Below, in pieces: positions 9,043-21,057 of a stretch of DNA of 64,000 nt. Location of the stretch: positions 109,267 to 173,266 of the forward strand of contig RPFO01000144.1 of NCBI GenBank assembly GCA_009746045.1. The letters run 5' to 3'. The translations under genes and the position numbers were made by a program. A model generated the notes under the pieces. It saw only the letters and a list, made by a program, of their open reading frames with translations. It was not told the DNA's origin and ran no database searches. This DNA is from Mesostigma viride. Lineage: Eukaryota > Streptophyta > Mesostigmatophyceae > Mesostigmatales > Mesostigmataceae. The number at the start of each line of letters is the position of its first letter. Within the stretch, counting starts at the first letter, position 1.

Positions 9043-10555
9043 GGGGCGGCTGCACACACACGTACATACACCGCGCACGCAAGGGGCAACTGCACACACA
9101 TGTACACACACCGCGCACGCTTGGGGCGGCTGCACACACACGTACCTACACCGCGCACGCAAGGGGCGGCTGCACACACACGTACATACACCGCGCACGC
9201 AAGGGGCAACTGCACACACATGTACATACACCGCGCAACCACTGGGCGGCTGCACACACACGTACATACACCGCGCACGCAAGGGGCGGCTGCACACATA
9301 CGTACCTACACCGCGCACCCAAGGGGCGACTGCACACACATGTACATCCACCGCGCACGCAAGGGACGGCTGCACACACACGTACACACACCATGCACGC
9401 AAGGGCCGGCTGCACACACACGTACATACACCGCGCACGCAAGGGGCGGCTGCACACACACGTACACACACCGCGCACGCAAGGGGCGGCTGCACACACA
9501 CGTTCATACACCATGCACGCAAGGGGCTGCACACACACTTACACACACCATGCACGCAAGGGCCGGCATGCACACACACTGGCATACACCGCGCACGCAA
9601 GGGGCGGCTGCACCCACATGTACATACACCATGCACGCAAGGACAAGGATTCACACACACGTACACACACCGCGCACGCAAGGGGCGGCTGCACACACAC
9701 GTACACACACCATGCACGCAATTGCCGGCATGCACACACACGTACATCCACCGCGCACGCAAGGGGCAACTGCACACACATGTACACACGCTTGGGGCGG
9801 CTGCACTCACATGTACACACACCGCGCACGCAAGGGCCGGCTGCACACACACTGGCATACACCGCGCACGCAAGGGGCGGCTGCACACACACTTACACAC
9901 ACAATGCACGCAATTAGGGGCGACGGCACTCACATGTACATACTGTTGGGCGGCTGCACTCACATGTACATACACCGCGCATGCAAGGGGCAACTGCACA
10001 CACACGTACACACAGCATGCACGCAAGGGCCGGCATGCACACACACGTACATACACTGCGCACGCAAGGGGCAACTGCACACACACGTACACACACCATG
10101 CACGGAAGGGACGGCTGCACTCACATGTACACACACCATGCACGCAAGGGCCGGCTGCACACACACGTACATACACCATGCACGCAAGGGCCGGCATGCA
10201 CACACACGTACATACACTGCGCACACAAGGGGCAACTGCACACACACGTACACACACCATGCACGGAAGGGACGGCTGCACTCACATGTACATCCACCGC
10301 GCAACCACGGGGCGGCTGCACTCACATGTACATACACCGCGCACGAAAGGGGTGGCTGCACACACACGTACATCCACCGCGCACGCAAGGGGCGGCTGCA
10401 CACACACATACATACACCATGCACGCAAGGGGCGAGTGCAAAAACATGTACATACACCGCGCACGCAAGGGGCAACTGCCCACACATGGACATTCACTGC
10501 GCACGCAAGGGGAGGCTGCATTAACACGTACATACACCGCGCACGCAAGGGACGG
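9043..10555. repeat. 40-bp minisatellite array 3 (about 38 units)
   Basis: From about 9080 to 10270 its rare variants follow the same order as about 5520-6715 of array 1 (for example the short unit near 9912 matches 6357), then it follows array 2. It is a paralogous copy of arrays 1+2 without block 2. It ends with GACGG (10551-10555), the left target duplication of element C. Confidence 0.93.
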
Positions 10556-11172
10556 AGTTGTGAGGGTGAGAATGCCACGAATTCCGCCATGGTTCTTGCA
10601 GGAAGTTGCCTTTATTAATAACAAGGAAACACAGACGTAAGTCACGTCACTTCCAAGACTGCACGCAGCACAGACGACAGGGTCGCAGTGCCAAGAGAAC
10701 GTGCACGCAAGAACTAGCGTCCCGGTGTGACCAAGTCACTCATATAGCTTGCTAGGGACGCGTCCAAGTATTCAGCTGCACTGTCACAGCTGAACTGTCA
10801 ATCAATTGATTACACAGACTCTGGCACGCCTTTGGCGCGCAGATCTATCAATTGTCCATACGGCTAGTCCTGTGGACCTATCCGTACACTAGTCAGCATC
10901 AATTGTCTCATAGGTCCTGGCGCGCTACAGCACGCCTACCTATCAATTGACCATCAAGTCCTGTACAAGTCCTGTCAACGTCCTGCGGACTATCAAAGTG
11001 ACACTTGTACATCCTGTGTCCGTACGCGCCCACAGTGGCGCGCCGGGTACTGTCGGCACAGCCTAGGAAACGTCATAACTTTTACGTTCCTTAACCAAAT
11101 GAGGCGTTCAAGGTGCCGCTGGAAAGAGCGTAACAATCTCTATCCATCTAACGTAAATCCTTTACGTTAACT
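10556..11172 (-). repeat. Element C 3' LTR (617 bp)
   Basis: Direct repeat of 20441-21057. On the minus strand an AATAAA lies about 50 bp before the end (plus-strand TTTATTAATAAC near 10611). The same LTR reappears, with indels, at 63374-63988. Confidence 0.93.
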
Positions 11173-12121
11173 CCAATCCCTTCTTTTCTTTAGGGATTAC
11201 ATCCCCTGCCAGGGACCCTTGAAGTAGCTTGAAATGTCCTTCACTCCAGCTTGAAGCTTGAACAGATGTCTTTAATGGCCAATGCCATTCCCCCAGCCCT
11301 TTCTTTTAAGGAACTGGAAAAGAAACAGATCTGCCACAGGGAAAACCATTCCATGAGAAATGGATAAAACCTATGGAAGTGGCATTACAGAGTACCACCA
11401 GATATTAGAAGCACACAAAATTAAATACATACAGGTTAATTCTATGAGGTCTTCTCCAGGAATTAATCCCATCACCTCGGTAGAGCCTCCAGTACAATGA
11501 CCTTCTGGCGGTGAGTTACATTAATCCCAGATACTAATCCCATAAAACCCAGTACATATTCAATATAAGTACAATAAATCCATGACAATTAAAATACCAC
11601 TTGACAAAGTAAGGCGTATTACAATAGTTTGCCTGTCATTCTCTCAACAGGGGTCTATTGGCGCCCGTCTTACGGCGCCCGTCTACTTGCCAGATGGTAA
11701 ACTGCCACAGCAAACAAATGACAAAATGAAAACACATAGGCAACAATTAAATCCTGCCCTGGGGAACTAGGGAAGTCTGAACAGGCAAACACCTGAACAG
11801 GCCAGCTTGTAGAAACATAATACCAGGGAATCGAACCCCGCCCTATAAACCCCAGAATAAAGGTTCCCAGACCATTGTGAGAAGTATGTACAAATATACA
11901 TTTCTTTTAAAATAGAATACATGGTCTGTAATGGACCTGTCAACCTTGTGTAGTCAACAGCATGAACCCCAGCCAAAACCTGGCTGTACCTGATTAAAAT
12001 CAGAGTGAGTGTACCATGGTCCATGAGCCTTAGTACAGACTAAGATACAGGTATTATGCCAGTCACAATGCTGACACTACCACACAATCTGCTCTCCAAT
12101 GCCCTATAACCAGGCCCCAGC
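11173..12121 (-). other. Element C 3' untranslated region with polypurine tract
   Basis: On the minus strand the bases just before the 3' LTR read AAAGAAAAGAAGGGATTGG (rc of about 11173-11191), a good polypurine tract. Element D has a near-identical tract before its LTR. The remaining 930 bp, between the pol stop and the tract, shows no gene. Confidence 0.75.
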
Positions 12122-12541
12122 TTAGACAGCTTGCTGAGATGGGTCCATCAGAGACTGAAGAACCTTGTATTGCACTGCTGCCTTCTGCACTAGCTTGGTC
12201 AAAGCATCAGCAGGATTGTCAACCCCAGGGATATGCTCAATATTGGCCAAGGAGGACAATTCCTTAAGAAGGAGATAATCCAAGTCCCTACTTCTGGCCA
12301 TCTGCCTGTGCACAAACTGCACCATCCCCATGGAGTCTGTTTTTAGAAGAGTGGTAACCTGAAGTGGCCAAGGAGTGTTAGAAGTCATCTGATGAAGCAA
12401 CTCCTTCAGATAAAGGCTTGTGTGAATGCCTTCACAAATAGCCCTGCATTCTGCCACATCACTGCTGACAGCCACCCGTTTGTGCAGGCGACTAAACCAG
12501 CTCACCAAACTCCCCAGGCCTTCCTGTCTGAGCACAAAGAG

Positions 12542-13053
12542 TGTTAAAGGGCATGGGGTTATTATTATGGGGACTTAAATTAATAATTCGTAGGTGGTGA
12601 ATCATTGCCGACTTAAGCGTCAGGAGCCAGGAAAATTATTTATTACGTCCATTTGGTGTGGCTTTCCATGGCTACCTCAAGGTAGCGTGAACATTGGTAA
12701 TTATGGTAGGTGAGTGGTGGCGGCGGCCCTGGTATGCGCATGGGCCGACAATGGGTCGATAACGACAGCTGGTATGTTGGAACATGGTGCATGCGCATGC
12801 ATGACTCGGTACGGCATGGTATGACATGCACATGACACAATACTATAATCTGGTGAAGATAGTGACCAATGGTCCTAGTGCCATTGTACAACTTGGCACA
12901 TAGTCATAGTCTCCGTTCACGTAGGACAAATCCCACTTAGGTACTACTATCCGAGCATATCTATTTGTTAATTAGGGCTCGAATACAGTTGCCCGTATTA
13001 TAGATTTCTGCACGGTCAGCATAATGGGCATATTCAAGACAGGATTCTTGACA
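12542..13053 (-). repeat. Element N 3' LTR
   Basis: 512 bp, direct repeat of 14702-15213; TG...CA ends in either reading. Confidence 0.93.
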
Positions 13054-14701
13054 CCCTCCTTGCACATGATGCTGTCTATAAATACAAATGCTAGATCCTG
13101 GGCGAGGGTAGTCGGGTACCTAAGTGGATTCCCTCCTTACACGACACCCTGGTCTTGATATAAAACAGCAAGAAAAATGAGGGCAAGGTTGTGTAGCCCC
13201 ATATTGTCACATGGAGTGCGCCACACGAGGGTGGAGCCAAACTGGAAACAGGCTCTTAAACTGGAAAGACTGGTTGCTCAGTGTTGAGGCTGGATGCAGA
13301 CTGTAGCCGGTACTGGTTGATGCCAGGGTTGCAGCTCGAAACGTTGGGAACTGGTAGCGGCTGGTAAACCGGTGACGTCAGCTGTTGTGTGTGCACACAC
13401 GATCTATGCTGTGTGTGGGTACAGTTTCTTGTGTGGTGCTGGTAGTGCTACTTTGACTTGTTTGCCAACAGGTTTTGATGCAACTTACTGCAACTACTAC
13501 AAGGTGAACTGTGACGTGAGGATGTAGAGCTGGTTGCTGGACTGCTACTTGCTAGCTAGACAAGTGCGTGCAGCTGACTGCAGCTACTATCTACTCTACG
13601 CCTGTGGTGGAGAGTCATGCATGTGCTGCTGGGTGCTACTACTTCTCCTTGCTGGCTAGGCAAGTGTGGGTAGCTGCCTGCATGGACTATGCAGTGTACT
13701 CTGTTCCTGCTGGTGTTGCCTGCTGTGCTTGTTGATGCCAGTGTGATGGTGCTGATGGGACTGTGCTGTTACTGCTGCTTACATTATGGGGCAACTGGTT
13801 GCTAGTGGGTGTCTAGTGCTGGCACGTGATAATGCAACTAGCTGTTACTGCTGCTAGTGGTGCCTGCAACTAGTTAAATGTGTCTGAATTATAAAACTGC
13901 AACTAGTGCTGAAAACAACGTGGGGGTTAGTGAGCACCCTCCTTAGTGTGGTGTGCAGCTGTGTCAGCAGGCTGGCCTTGAGAGCAGGACCCAGGGAATG
14001 TTCCCCTTTTTCTTGGAAACTTGGAGCATGGCAGGCTCTGGGCTCTTGAAGTGATGACCGTTTAAAAAGAATTCCGGTTTAAAAGAATGCGCCCAAAAGA
14101 ATGTTGATGCCACGCGAAATGGTGCCGGTACAAAAGAAAGACCGGTTCTCATGAAAAATTCTTGAGGTAAACAGCTCCGCCGATTTCTCGTCGATGCTCA
14201 CAGCTCGCGCGGCTCAGTGGGAGCCCGTCAGTGACCCCGCGCCGATTGAACGCACTGCACTCGGCCAAAAAATGTGCTGCCAGGTAAAAAATCACTGGCG
14301 CTGCCTGGAACCAGAGCCGGCACCTTTTGAGTGCCAGGCTTCAGTGCCGACGTCCCCATCACCGAAATGTTGGCGTTTGATCAGTTTCGGGCATATATAA
14401 GTATAAAAGCGTAGATCTGGCCTGCGCACCGGAGCTTGGGAAATTCTTGACGGATTTTAGCGACGGTAGGTGTCACCCCGAATATTTGGTGTTACCACAC
14501 ATTGAAGTAAGTCGATTGAAAGCCTTGAATTTCACGGTAGCATCTGCGCCATAATCATGGTCGTATCAAGTACAAGAATTCGACCAAGCTGCTCCGTATA
14601 TGAAAATATAAACTATGATCAAGGCGCTCAATAAAATGTGAGCTGCCGCTTAGAGGTTGGTTAATTCCGTTGAAAGATCTTGCCCCGGACCTCCGATGCC
14701 A
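13054..14701 (-). other. Element N internal region, noncoding
   Basis: 1648 bp. No open frame longer than about 70 codons and no retroviral motif was seen. About 13380-13900 is rich in repeated CTGCTAGTG and GCAACTAG-like words. Only the primer site and polypurine tract are recognisable. Confidence 0.75.
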
Positions 14702-15213
14702 TGTTAAAGGGCATGGGGTTATTATTATGGGGACTTAAATTAATAATTCGTAGGTGGTGAATCATTGCCGACTTAAGCGTCAGGAGCCAGGAAAATTATT
14801 TATTACGTCCATTTGGTGTGGCTTTCCATGGCTACCTCAAGGTAGCGTGAACATTGGTAATTATGGTGGGTGAGTGGTGGCGGCGGCCCTGGTATGCGCA
14901 TGGGCCGACAATGGGTCGATAACGACAGCTGGTATGTTGGAACATGGTGCATGCGCATGCATGACTCGGTACGGCATGGTATGACATGCACATGACACAA
15001 TACTATAATCTGGTGAAGATAGTGACCAATGGTCCTAGTGCCATTGTACAACTTGGCACATAGTCATAGTGTCCGTTCACGTAGGACAAATCCCACTTAG
15101 GTACTACTATCCGAGCATATCTATTTGTTAATTAGGGCTCGAATACAGTTGCCCGTATTATAGATTTCTGCACGGTCAGCATAATGGGCATATTCAAGAC
15201 AGGATTCTTGACA
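14702..15213 (-). repeat. Element N 5' LTR
   Basis: 512 bp, direct repeat of 12542-13053; followed on the minus strand by the primer binding site. Confidence 0.93.
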
Positions 15214-18200
15214 AAGAGCCCTGCAGCCCTGCCCCTGACCTTGGAGACCTGCCTGCTGTCCATTGAGCTATCCACATACAGCTCCATGCAAATGGGTTGT
15301 GATAAATCCACTGCAGACAACAGAATGCCAGATGAAGCCCTGACCTGATCAGCCACCTTGGCAGACCCTAGCTCCACCAGCATGTCATCAGGCAACCTGG
15401 CTATGACCATAAGATCTGGCCTGGAAATGCCTGCCACCCAAGCAACCATGCCCCTCACCATGGGACACAGTGCCTGTGTGATGGTTGGAGGAAGCTTGCT
15501 AATGAGGGTCTCTTGATAATCATTGCCCCCCACCAGCAGCATACGCCACTCCCCCCCTTCTTCACCAGTGTGGCCTCCATGCCCACAAACAGCAGAGGCT
15601 CATTCTCCACCTGCCATTGCTCCCTACCCAGAGGAAACTTGGACTTAATGATGGAGATCAGCTCCTTAAGCCACGACGTGGGAGCTATCAGATGTAGGTC
15701 ATCCCCGTGCAGCGAAGCATACACTGGCAGGCCTTCCCATTGCCCCAGAAACAGACAGGGGTCTACAGGAGAGACCTTCAAGTTGCAATGTTCCTTCAGG
15801 AAACGGTTGAGAGTCTCCCTCCAGATTATTGGACTTGACCTCAGGCCCTCCAGGCCCTTGAGGATTTTAAGGAACTCCGTGTGGATGTCCCTTTTCCATA
15901 CAGCAGGCACCCTAACATAGAAAGGCGTCTTGCCCTCCCACTTTTCCTGTGCCACATCTGCATCCCCTCTAGAAATGCCCTCTTGAAGTCTACCACCACT
16001 GAGCCATAGTCCAAGCCCTTGTTGAGAAGGCCTAGAAATACACACAGCAGCAGCCTCCAAGTATCATGCAACATGCCAGGGGTATACAACTCCTCAGCAG
16101 TGCACTCACCAGTACCCTTGAACTCATTCAGCACTGGCCTGACATGTGGTACCTTGACCCCGTCCACCTCCTTCATCTTGATGACAAACTTGAGCTTGAG
16201 TAGACGTCGTGCAGGAGGCAGGTCATTGACAGGTTCCACGCATTTCTTGGAGATCCAGTCCTCCCCAGATTTAATCAAACCCAGTGTGACCTGGGGACAC
16301 ATAATGGGAGAGGACATGAGCTTCACCAGGCCTTGGTAGTTGATAGGGCTGTGTCCAGCAAGTGAGTGAGGACCAATGCCCAAACTGCTTGGATGACTAG
16401 CAGCTGGCAATATGAGGTCATCAACCAAGGGCTCCTGCCCCTGGCACACTTGCACACGCTTAACCGACCTGGTTACTGCACGTGATAGGTGAGTGGTCCT
16501 GAAATTAATCAGTGGGACCTGACCAGCCCCTTCCTTAGTCAGGAGAGAGGACGTGATCACTACTCCATCCTGGCATAGGAAATTCTGCCCCAGAAGAGCA
16601 GGTCCTTGATAGCCCTCCAAGACACAAAAAGCAGTGTCCTGTCCAAGGATAGGAATGAATACCTCACCCAGTACCTTCACGTGTACCCCGCCACTGAAGT
16701 CAGACACAAACTGATAGCTGGGTTCAGACATGCTGTACCCTGCTGCAGCCCTGGTCCCAATGATGGAAACCTGAGAATTAGTGTCTACCTCTAAGGCAGT
16801 GTCCAGCCCCAGATTGCCATGCCACCTGAGCTTGGCTACCTTGGGCTGCTTCTTGGCCCTTTGTAGAGCCCCAATCAATCCAGCCAAACTTGTCCCCCTG
16901 GGCTTGGTTAGTGCCTTGGGCTTGACAGTTGACTCCCCAGCTGTTGACCTTGCAGCCTGTTCAACAAGTACCTCTGCAACCTGGCCAGGGCTGACAGATT
17001 CCCCTGCAACAGATGTGGTCGTTGCGTCAGTGATGTCACCTGGGACCTGAAAATCCTGCAGATCCTGTGAGCCTTGTGCCTGACTGCCCTCATTCATCAG
17101 GTTAGGCTTGACATATGACCAACTCAGCCGGTGCACATGCTTTGGTTCGTCCTCCATGCTGACCAAGCATGCGTGGCTAGCTTCATCAACCTGGGTAACC
17201 ACCCCAGGACTCCAGCTACCACGTTTGCCATAAAGGCTAGGTTCCTTCCAAGCTAGGACCTTCTGACCCACTTGTGGCTCCAGCATCTTCCAACCCCGGT
17301 CCTTCTCCCTCAGCTTGGCAAAGGTGACATGTGCAGCATGTTTCCAGCCCTCCAGCACATGTGGTGGGCACAGGCCATGATATAGACCCATTGGGCTGAC
17401 AGCAACTCCATCATAGTAGAAGTTAACCCTGCTGTTCAGCTGCTGCTCCACGTTCCTCAGCCATGCACTCCTGACAAGTGCAGGTGCAGACAAGGGTACC
17501 CAGTCTTCAGAGATGATCAATTTCTTGACCTCCTGGATTGCCCTCTCGATAGCACCCTGCTGCCCATGAGCCTCCCTAGGTGTAACCAGCAACTCAGGAA
17601 GGGTAGGATCACCCTTGAGATGCTGAAACTGCATGTCCACCTGGATCCTTGTGGTAGGAAACTTGGCTCTTACATTCTGCAGGGCAGCCAGCAAGTACCT
17701 GTTCTTCATAGAAGGTAAATGCTCCAGCACCTTGTATTTCGTGTACCTGTCCACGCACACCAACAGTTGCATGCCCCTGATGTGTTGGATATCACACTGC
17801 AGATCACCAATGCTCTGAGGTAGAGCTTTGGCATGTGATTTCCTGGGCTTGTTGGAGGACAACTGGCACTTACACCGTGAGGCAGCTTGCTGACACGCCT
17901 TAAGAAGGGGTGCCCTGCCCATACGGAAGGCAAAGTTGTTTGACAGAGAAGTGGCATGCCCAAACATGTTGTGGATTCGGGCACCCAACTCCTGGTACAC
18001 AGAGGAAGCAGTCCCTGGCACAGTCAGGACTGTGCTGTCAGGTTGTCCAGCATCACCATGCTGACTTCCATCCTGTTCTGACTCAGAGCCTGAGTCACCC
18101 TGCTCATGCCCAACACCTGGACCGCCAGCAGGGACCACATGCATACCACCAGAGGCCTTCACACCCCTCTGTGGTTGTACATTGGTTTCTCTCAAAATGA

Positions 18201-18420
18201 GAGGTCCACCCTCGTGCCCAGCACGAGGATGCATGGGGTCAGACATTCTTACAGCTGCACCAGCTGTCAAGGACGTCTTCATAGGAACCTGTACCTCTCC
18301 AGGTGACCTGGGGCCACACTGAACCTGGAGATCACCCTCTTGTTGCCCAGATATAAAATCTGCATTGGAGCACCTGGCCTCCCCCTTGGGTGAATTAAGG
18401 TGTGTAGGGGTTGCCTCAGA

Positions 18421-18426
18421 CAGTCA
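18421..18426 (-). promoter_or_regulatory. Putative stop-codon readthrough signal UGA-CUG between gag and pol (element C)
   Basis: The gag stop TGA (18426-18424) is followed by CTG. Pol continues in the same frame with no other stop before the integrase. Elements A and D have UGA-CUA at the same place. UGA followed by CUA is a known leaky context in viral readthrough; use here is inferred. Confidence 0.7.
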
Positions 18427-19537
18427 CTGCTCCTTGTTGTCTTCTTGCTGACTGCCCTTTGAAGGCTGGCCTGCCTGGGACTTGTTGTTGTTCTTCTTGT
18501 TGTTGTTGTTATTCTTGTTGCTGCCCTGGCCCTGGGACTTCTTGAAGCTGGGACACTCCTTCTTGATGTGCCCCCACCCCTTGCACAGGTAGCATTGTAT
18601 CTTGGACTTGCCCTGGCCACTGCCCCCATTGTCAGACGCGTTGCCCTGCTTGGGCTGACCACCCACCCGCCTGAACACCGACTTGGAGTGTGACCTCCTG
18701 TCAGAATCAGGTGAATGATCTCCCTTGCGCTTGTTATGGTTGCCCCTACGCCCTCCTTGGCTTCGGTCAGCCTCAGACGTCTTGGAGCCACCCTGGGTAC
18801 GCCCGCCTGCCTGGGTAGCCTTCACTGCTGGCACTCCACCCTCAAACAGCTCCTCTGCCTCGAGTGCTTGTTTAATGATGACCTTGTAGGCCTTCAGGGT
18901 AGAGTGTGGGGCACACATGACTTTTAAGGAGCCACGTGTCGCCTTATCCAGCCCAGAAACCTTGAGCCAGTTGGTTAGGGCTATGTTATCAGCGACATTA
19001 AAGCCGTGAGCCCTGCCCTCCTCAACCATCTTACAATAGTTGAGAAAGTTCTGGATCAGGTCCCCCTTGACCTCCCACCCTTGATACTTGTCCTGCCAAT
19101 GGATGCCGACCTTCTTGCGTTGGTCTTCCAGCAGCTCCTTCAGCTCAGCCACGTACAGTGCCCAGGCCTTATTGGCCTTTTGCACTCCCTGGTTAGGTCC
19201 TTAATCTGGTCAGTACACTTGCCAAAAGTGCTACTTCCTATCCAGATTTGATAGTAATTTGTACCACCGTACAAGCTAGGGAACCCTTCCAATCCTCCAC
19301 AAACTCTTCAGCCTGCTTAGGCTTGGAGTCTGAGGTTACAGGCTGCAGCTGATTGACAATTAAAAGACCCTGTGTGGTGAGATCAAAGCCATGAACAGCT
19401 TGTGCATTATTATTATTGTGAGGAAGGTTGGTAATCTCTCCGGTAAGCCCCACGTCATCTACGTGAGCGGTTCCACTACCAGCACCCCCATTATTATTCC
19501 CACTGGCTGGACCCTTGCTACGGCGTCCCTCAGCCAT
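18424..19537 (-). pseudogene. Element C gag (capsid and CCHC nucleocapsid), with two small frameshifts
   Basis: It starts at ATG 19537 (MAEGRRSK), runs open to 19238, needs frame changes near 19240 and 19190, and then runs to the TGA at 18424. The middle matches the element D gag (both share an SST...K stretch before the conserved helical part). Near the end there is one zinc knuckle, CYLCKGWGHIKKEC (C-x2-C-x4-H-x4-C), in a Gln/Asn/Gly/Lys-rich tail. Gag forms the particle and binds element RNA in known relatives. The breaks may be consensus errors, since other homopolymer errors are likely in this element. Confidence 0.8.
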
Positions 19538-19705
19538 CCTGCACTACAAGCTATTCAAAGAACACCTTAGCAAAGCAGCAGAAAATATGTACAAAATTTG
19601 TGTCGTCACTGCCGCCTGCGCCGGTGTCGCTGCCGCCCCCGCGAATTGCCGCTGAAAATTCGACAAAAAAATGTCGACGAGTACTGCAAAAGAAAATTAG
19701 GCCGA

Positions 19706-20416
19706 CTAGTAGTCAAGGCCCCTGAAGTCGCAGTACGTGTATACGAACTCACGATCCTCCATATCCAGCTCCGGACCTGCACCGGTATGTATTAAAACCG
19801 GTGTGCTCCCCGCCGCGTAAGTTGCGACGCGCCGACGCGCGACGAGGCGCAGAGGATGTGTAAAGATCGTCAACAATTCCCACCCCGCGGGAATCCACTC
19901 TCGCACAGATGCGAGAAATGCCACCAGGTTAATTAAAACCTGGCGCTCACGACTGCGTACGCCGCGAGTGAGCAGCGATAGCAGCGCAAGATCTTGAAAC
20001 AAATTTGTTGACACCGCCGGCGCGCCCCCCGTGCGTAGCGATGCCCAGTTTTGCAGGTTTCTCTGGTAACCGGTGAGTGAAGAGAGGACGTTGTCCAACT
20101 CCTCAATGGCAGTCGTGACTTCGGTCACCGACCGCAAACCTCCCCGCACCTGGACCGTAAATGTCGATAAAATGTTTCGAATCTGGTCCAACAGGTTGCG
20201 GATTGCCGGCACCAGTGCTGGCAAATCGGGGTCCTCGGGGTTATCCCCGAGCAATGGATGAGCTGCGCGCTGTTGACGATGAAGCTCGTCGAGCGAGATC
20301 GTAACTTCGTCGAGCAATTGCTGCCACGACGGCGCAGTCGGTCTTGACGAAGGACCAGCCGGCGGAGCGGCTATTTCCTCGTCATCGGGAATCCGGAATT
20401 CTTCAGAATTTGGCAT
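19706..20416 (-). CDS. Element C ORF upstream of gag, unknown function (236 aa)
   Basis: ATG at 20416 lies 25 bases after the 5' LTR end, and the stop is at 19706. The protein is acidic at the N-terminus (MPNSEEFRIPDDEE), then largely helical by composition, with a leucine-rich centre and a C-terminal EFVYTYCDF. I do not recognise a domain. Element D has an ORF of similar length in the same place (35945-36865) with a similar C-terminal pattern (an IT/LTIF-like stretch, then an acidic stretch before F/Y-Y-D-F), so the two may be homologous. Ty1/Copia elements normally begin with gag. A spliced or regulatory gag leader is one possibility. Confidence 0.65.
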   Translation of the reverse strand: MPNSEEFRIPDDEEIAAPPAGPSSRPTAPSWQQLLDEVTISLDELHRQQRAAHPLLGDNPEDPDLPALVPAIRNLLDQIRNILSTFTVQVRGGLRSVTEVTTAIEELDNVLSSLTGYQRNLQNWASLRTGGAPAVSTNLFQDLALLSLLTRGVRSRERQVLINLVAFLASVREWIPAGWELLTIFTHPLRLVARRRVATYAAGSTPVLIHTGAGPELDMEDREFVYTYCDFRGLDY

Positions 20417-20440
20417 CTTTTTAACAGAGCGTGTAATACG

Positions 20441-21057
20441 AGTTGTGAGGGTGAGAATGCCACGAATTCCGCCATGGTTCTTGCAGGAAGTTGCCTTTAT
20501 TAATAACAAGGAAACACAGACGTAAGTCACGTCACTTCCAAGACTGCACGCAGCACAGACGACAGGGTCGCAGTGCCAAGAGAACGTGCACGCAAGAACT
20601 AGCGTCCCGGTGTGACCAAGTCACTCATATAGCTTGCTAGGGACGCGTCCAAGTATTCAGCTGCACTGTCACAGCTGAACTGTCAATCAATTGATTACAC
20701 AGACTCTGGCACGCCTTTGGCGCGCAGATCTATCAATTGTCCATACGGCTAGTCCTGTGGACCTATCCGTACACTAGTCAGCATCAATTGTCTCATAGGT
20801 CCTGGCGCGCTACAGCACGCCTACCTATCAATTGACCATCAAGTCCTGTACAAGTCCTGTCAACGTCCTGCGGACTATCAAAGTGACACTTGTACATCCT
20901 GTGTCCGTACGCGCCCACAGTGGCGCGCCGGGTACTGTCGGCACAGCCTAGGAAACGTCATAACTTTTACGTTCCTTAACCAAATGAGGCGTTCAAGGTG
21001 CCGTTGGAAAGAGCGTAACAATCTCTATCCATCTAACGTAAATCCTTTACGTTAACT
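20441..21057 (-). repeat. Element C 5' LTR (617 bp)
   Basis: Direct repeat of 10556-11172 with a T/C difference near 21004. The base after it on the minus strand opens CGTATTACACGCTCTG, the likely primer site, which does not resemble the tRNA-Met site of elements B and N. Confidence 0.93.

Larger units (their letters stand above)
1..11184. repeat. Left copy of an 11.2-kb direct duplication (partner 52828-64000)
   Basis: Position 1 matches 52828 and the two copies run collinear to the window end (11184 matches 64000), so the window recurs with a period of about 52.825 kb. The first 9.6 kb of the partner differs by only a few changes: single-base deletions near 53911, 54052 and 61638, and a base change at 55399. 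The last 1.6 kb of the partner has about 20 small indels. The left copy keeps reading frames that are broken in the right copy, so the left copy is the more reliable sequence. Confidence 0.95.
12542..15213 (-). mobile_element. Element N, non-autonomous LTR element nested in element C RNase H
   Basis: Two 512-bp LTRs (12542-13053 and 14702-15213), which differ at two positions I noted, surround 1648 bp without coding capacity. The flanks are AAGAG at 12537-12541 and 15214-15218. On the minus strand the LTR begins TGTCAAG and ends TTTAACA. The base after the 5' LTR opens TGGCATCGGAGG (rc of 14690-14701), close to the initiator tRNA-Met primer site, and GCAAGGAGGG precedes the 3' LTR as polypurine tract. 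Replication proteins must come from another element. Confidence 0.92.
12122..18423 (-). pseudogene. Element C pol (integrase, protease, RT, RNase H), frameshifted and interrupted
   Basis: Translation would enter by reading through the gag UGA. The first open block (18423-15841) has a zinc-binding His/Cys region (FGHA...CKC), an integrase core with Asp near 17797, Asp near 17635 and Glu near 17555, an SH3-like tail, then a protease with LEVDTNSQVSII (Asp at 16785) and LLGQNFL, then the RT start with VVDFKRAF. The frame shifts near 15970 and again near 15550, both in G runs that look one base short. HGDD is at 15709-15698. RNase H begins before 15214, is split by element N, and resumes from 12541 to DALTKL and the stop at 12122. 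Removing N and one AAGAG repeat restores the RNase H frame. The intact copy would be a normal polyprotein, and the homopolymer breaks may be sequencing errors. Confidence 0.88.
10556..21057 (-). mobile_element. Element C, Copia-like LTR retrotransposon with AGTT...AACT LTRs
   Basis: Two 617-bp direct repeats (10556-11172 and 20441-21057), differing by one base as far as I could compare, enclose gag and pol on the minus strand. The flanks are GACGG at 10551-10555 and 21058-21062. Read on the coding strand the LTR begins AGTTAACG and ends CACAACT, unlike the usual TG...CA. The order is 5' LTR, extra ORF, gag, UGA-CUG, integrase, protease, RT, RNase H, 3' UTR, polypurine tract, 3' LTR. LTR element N (12542-15213) is inserted in RNase H. 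LTR similarity says the insertion is young, although the coding region has several frameshifts. Confidence 0.92.
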
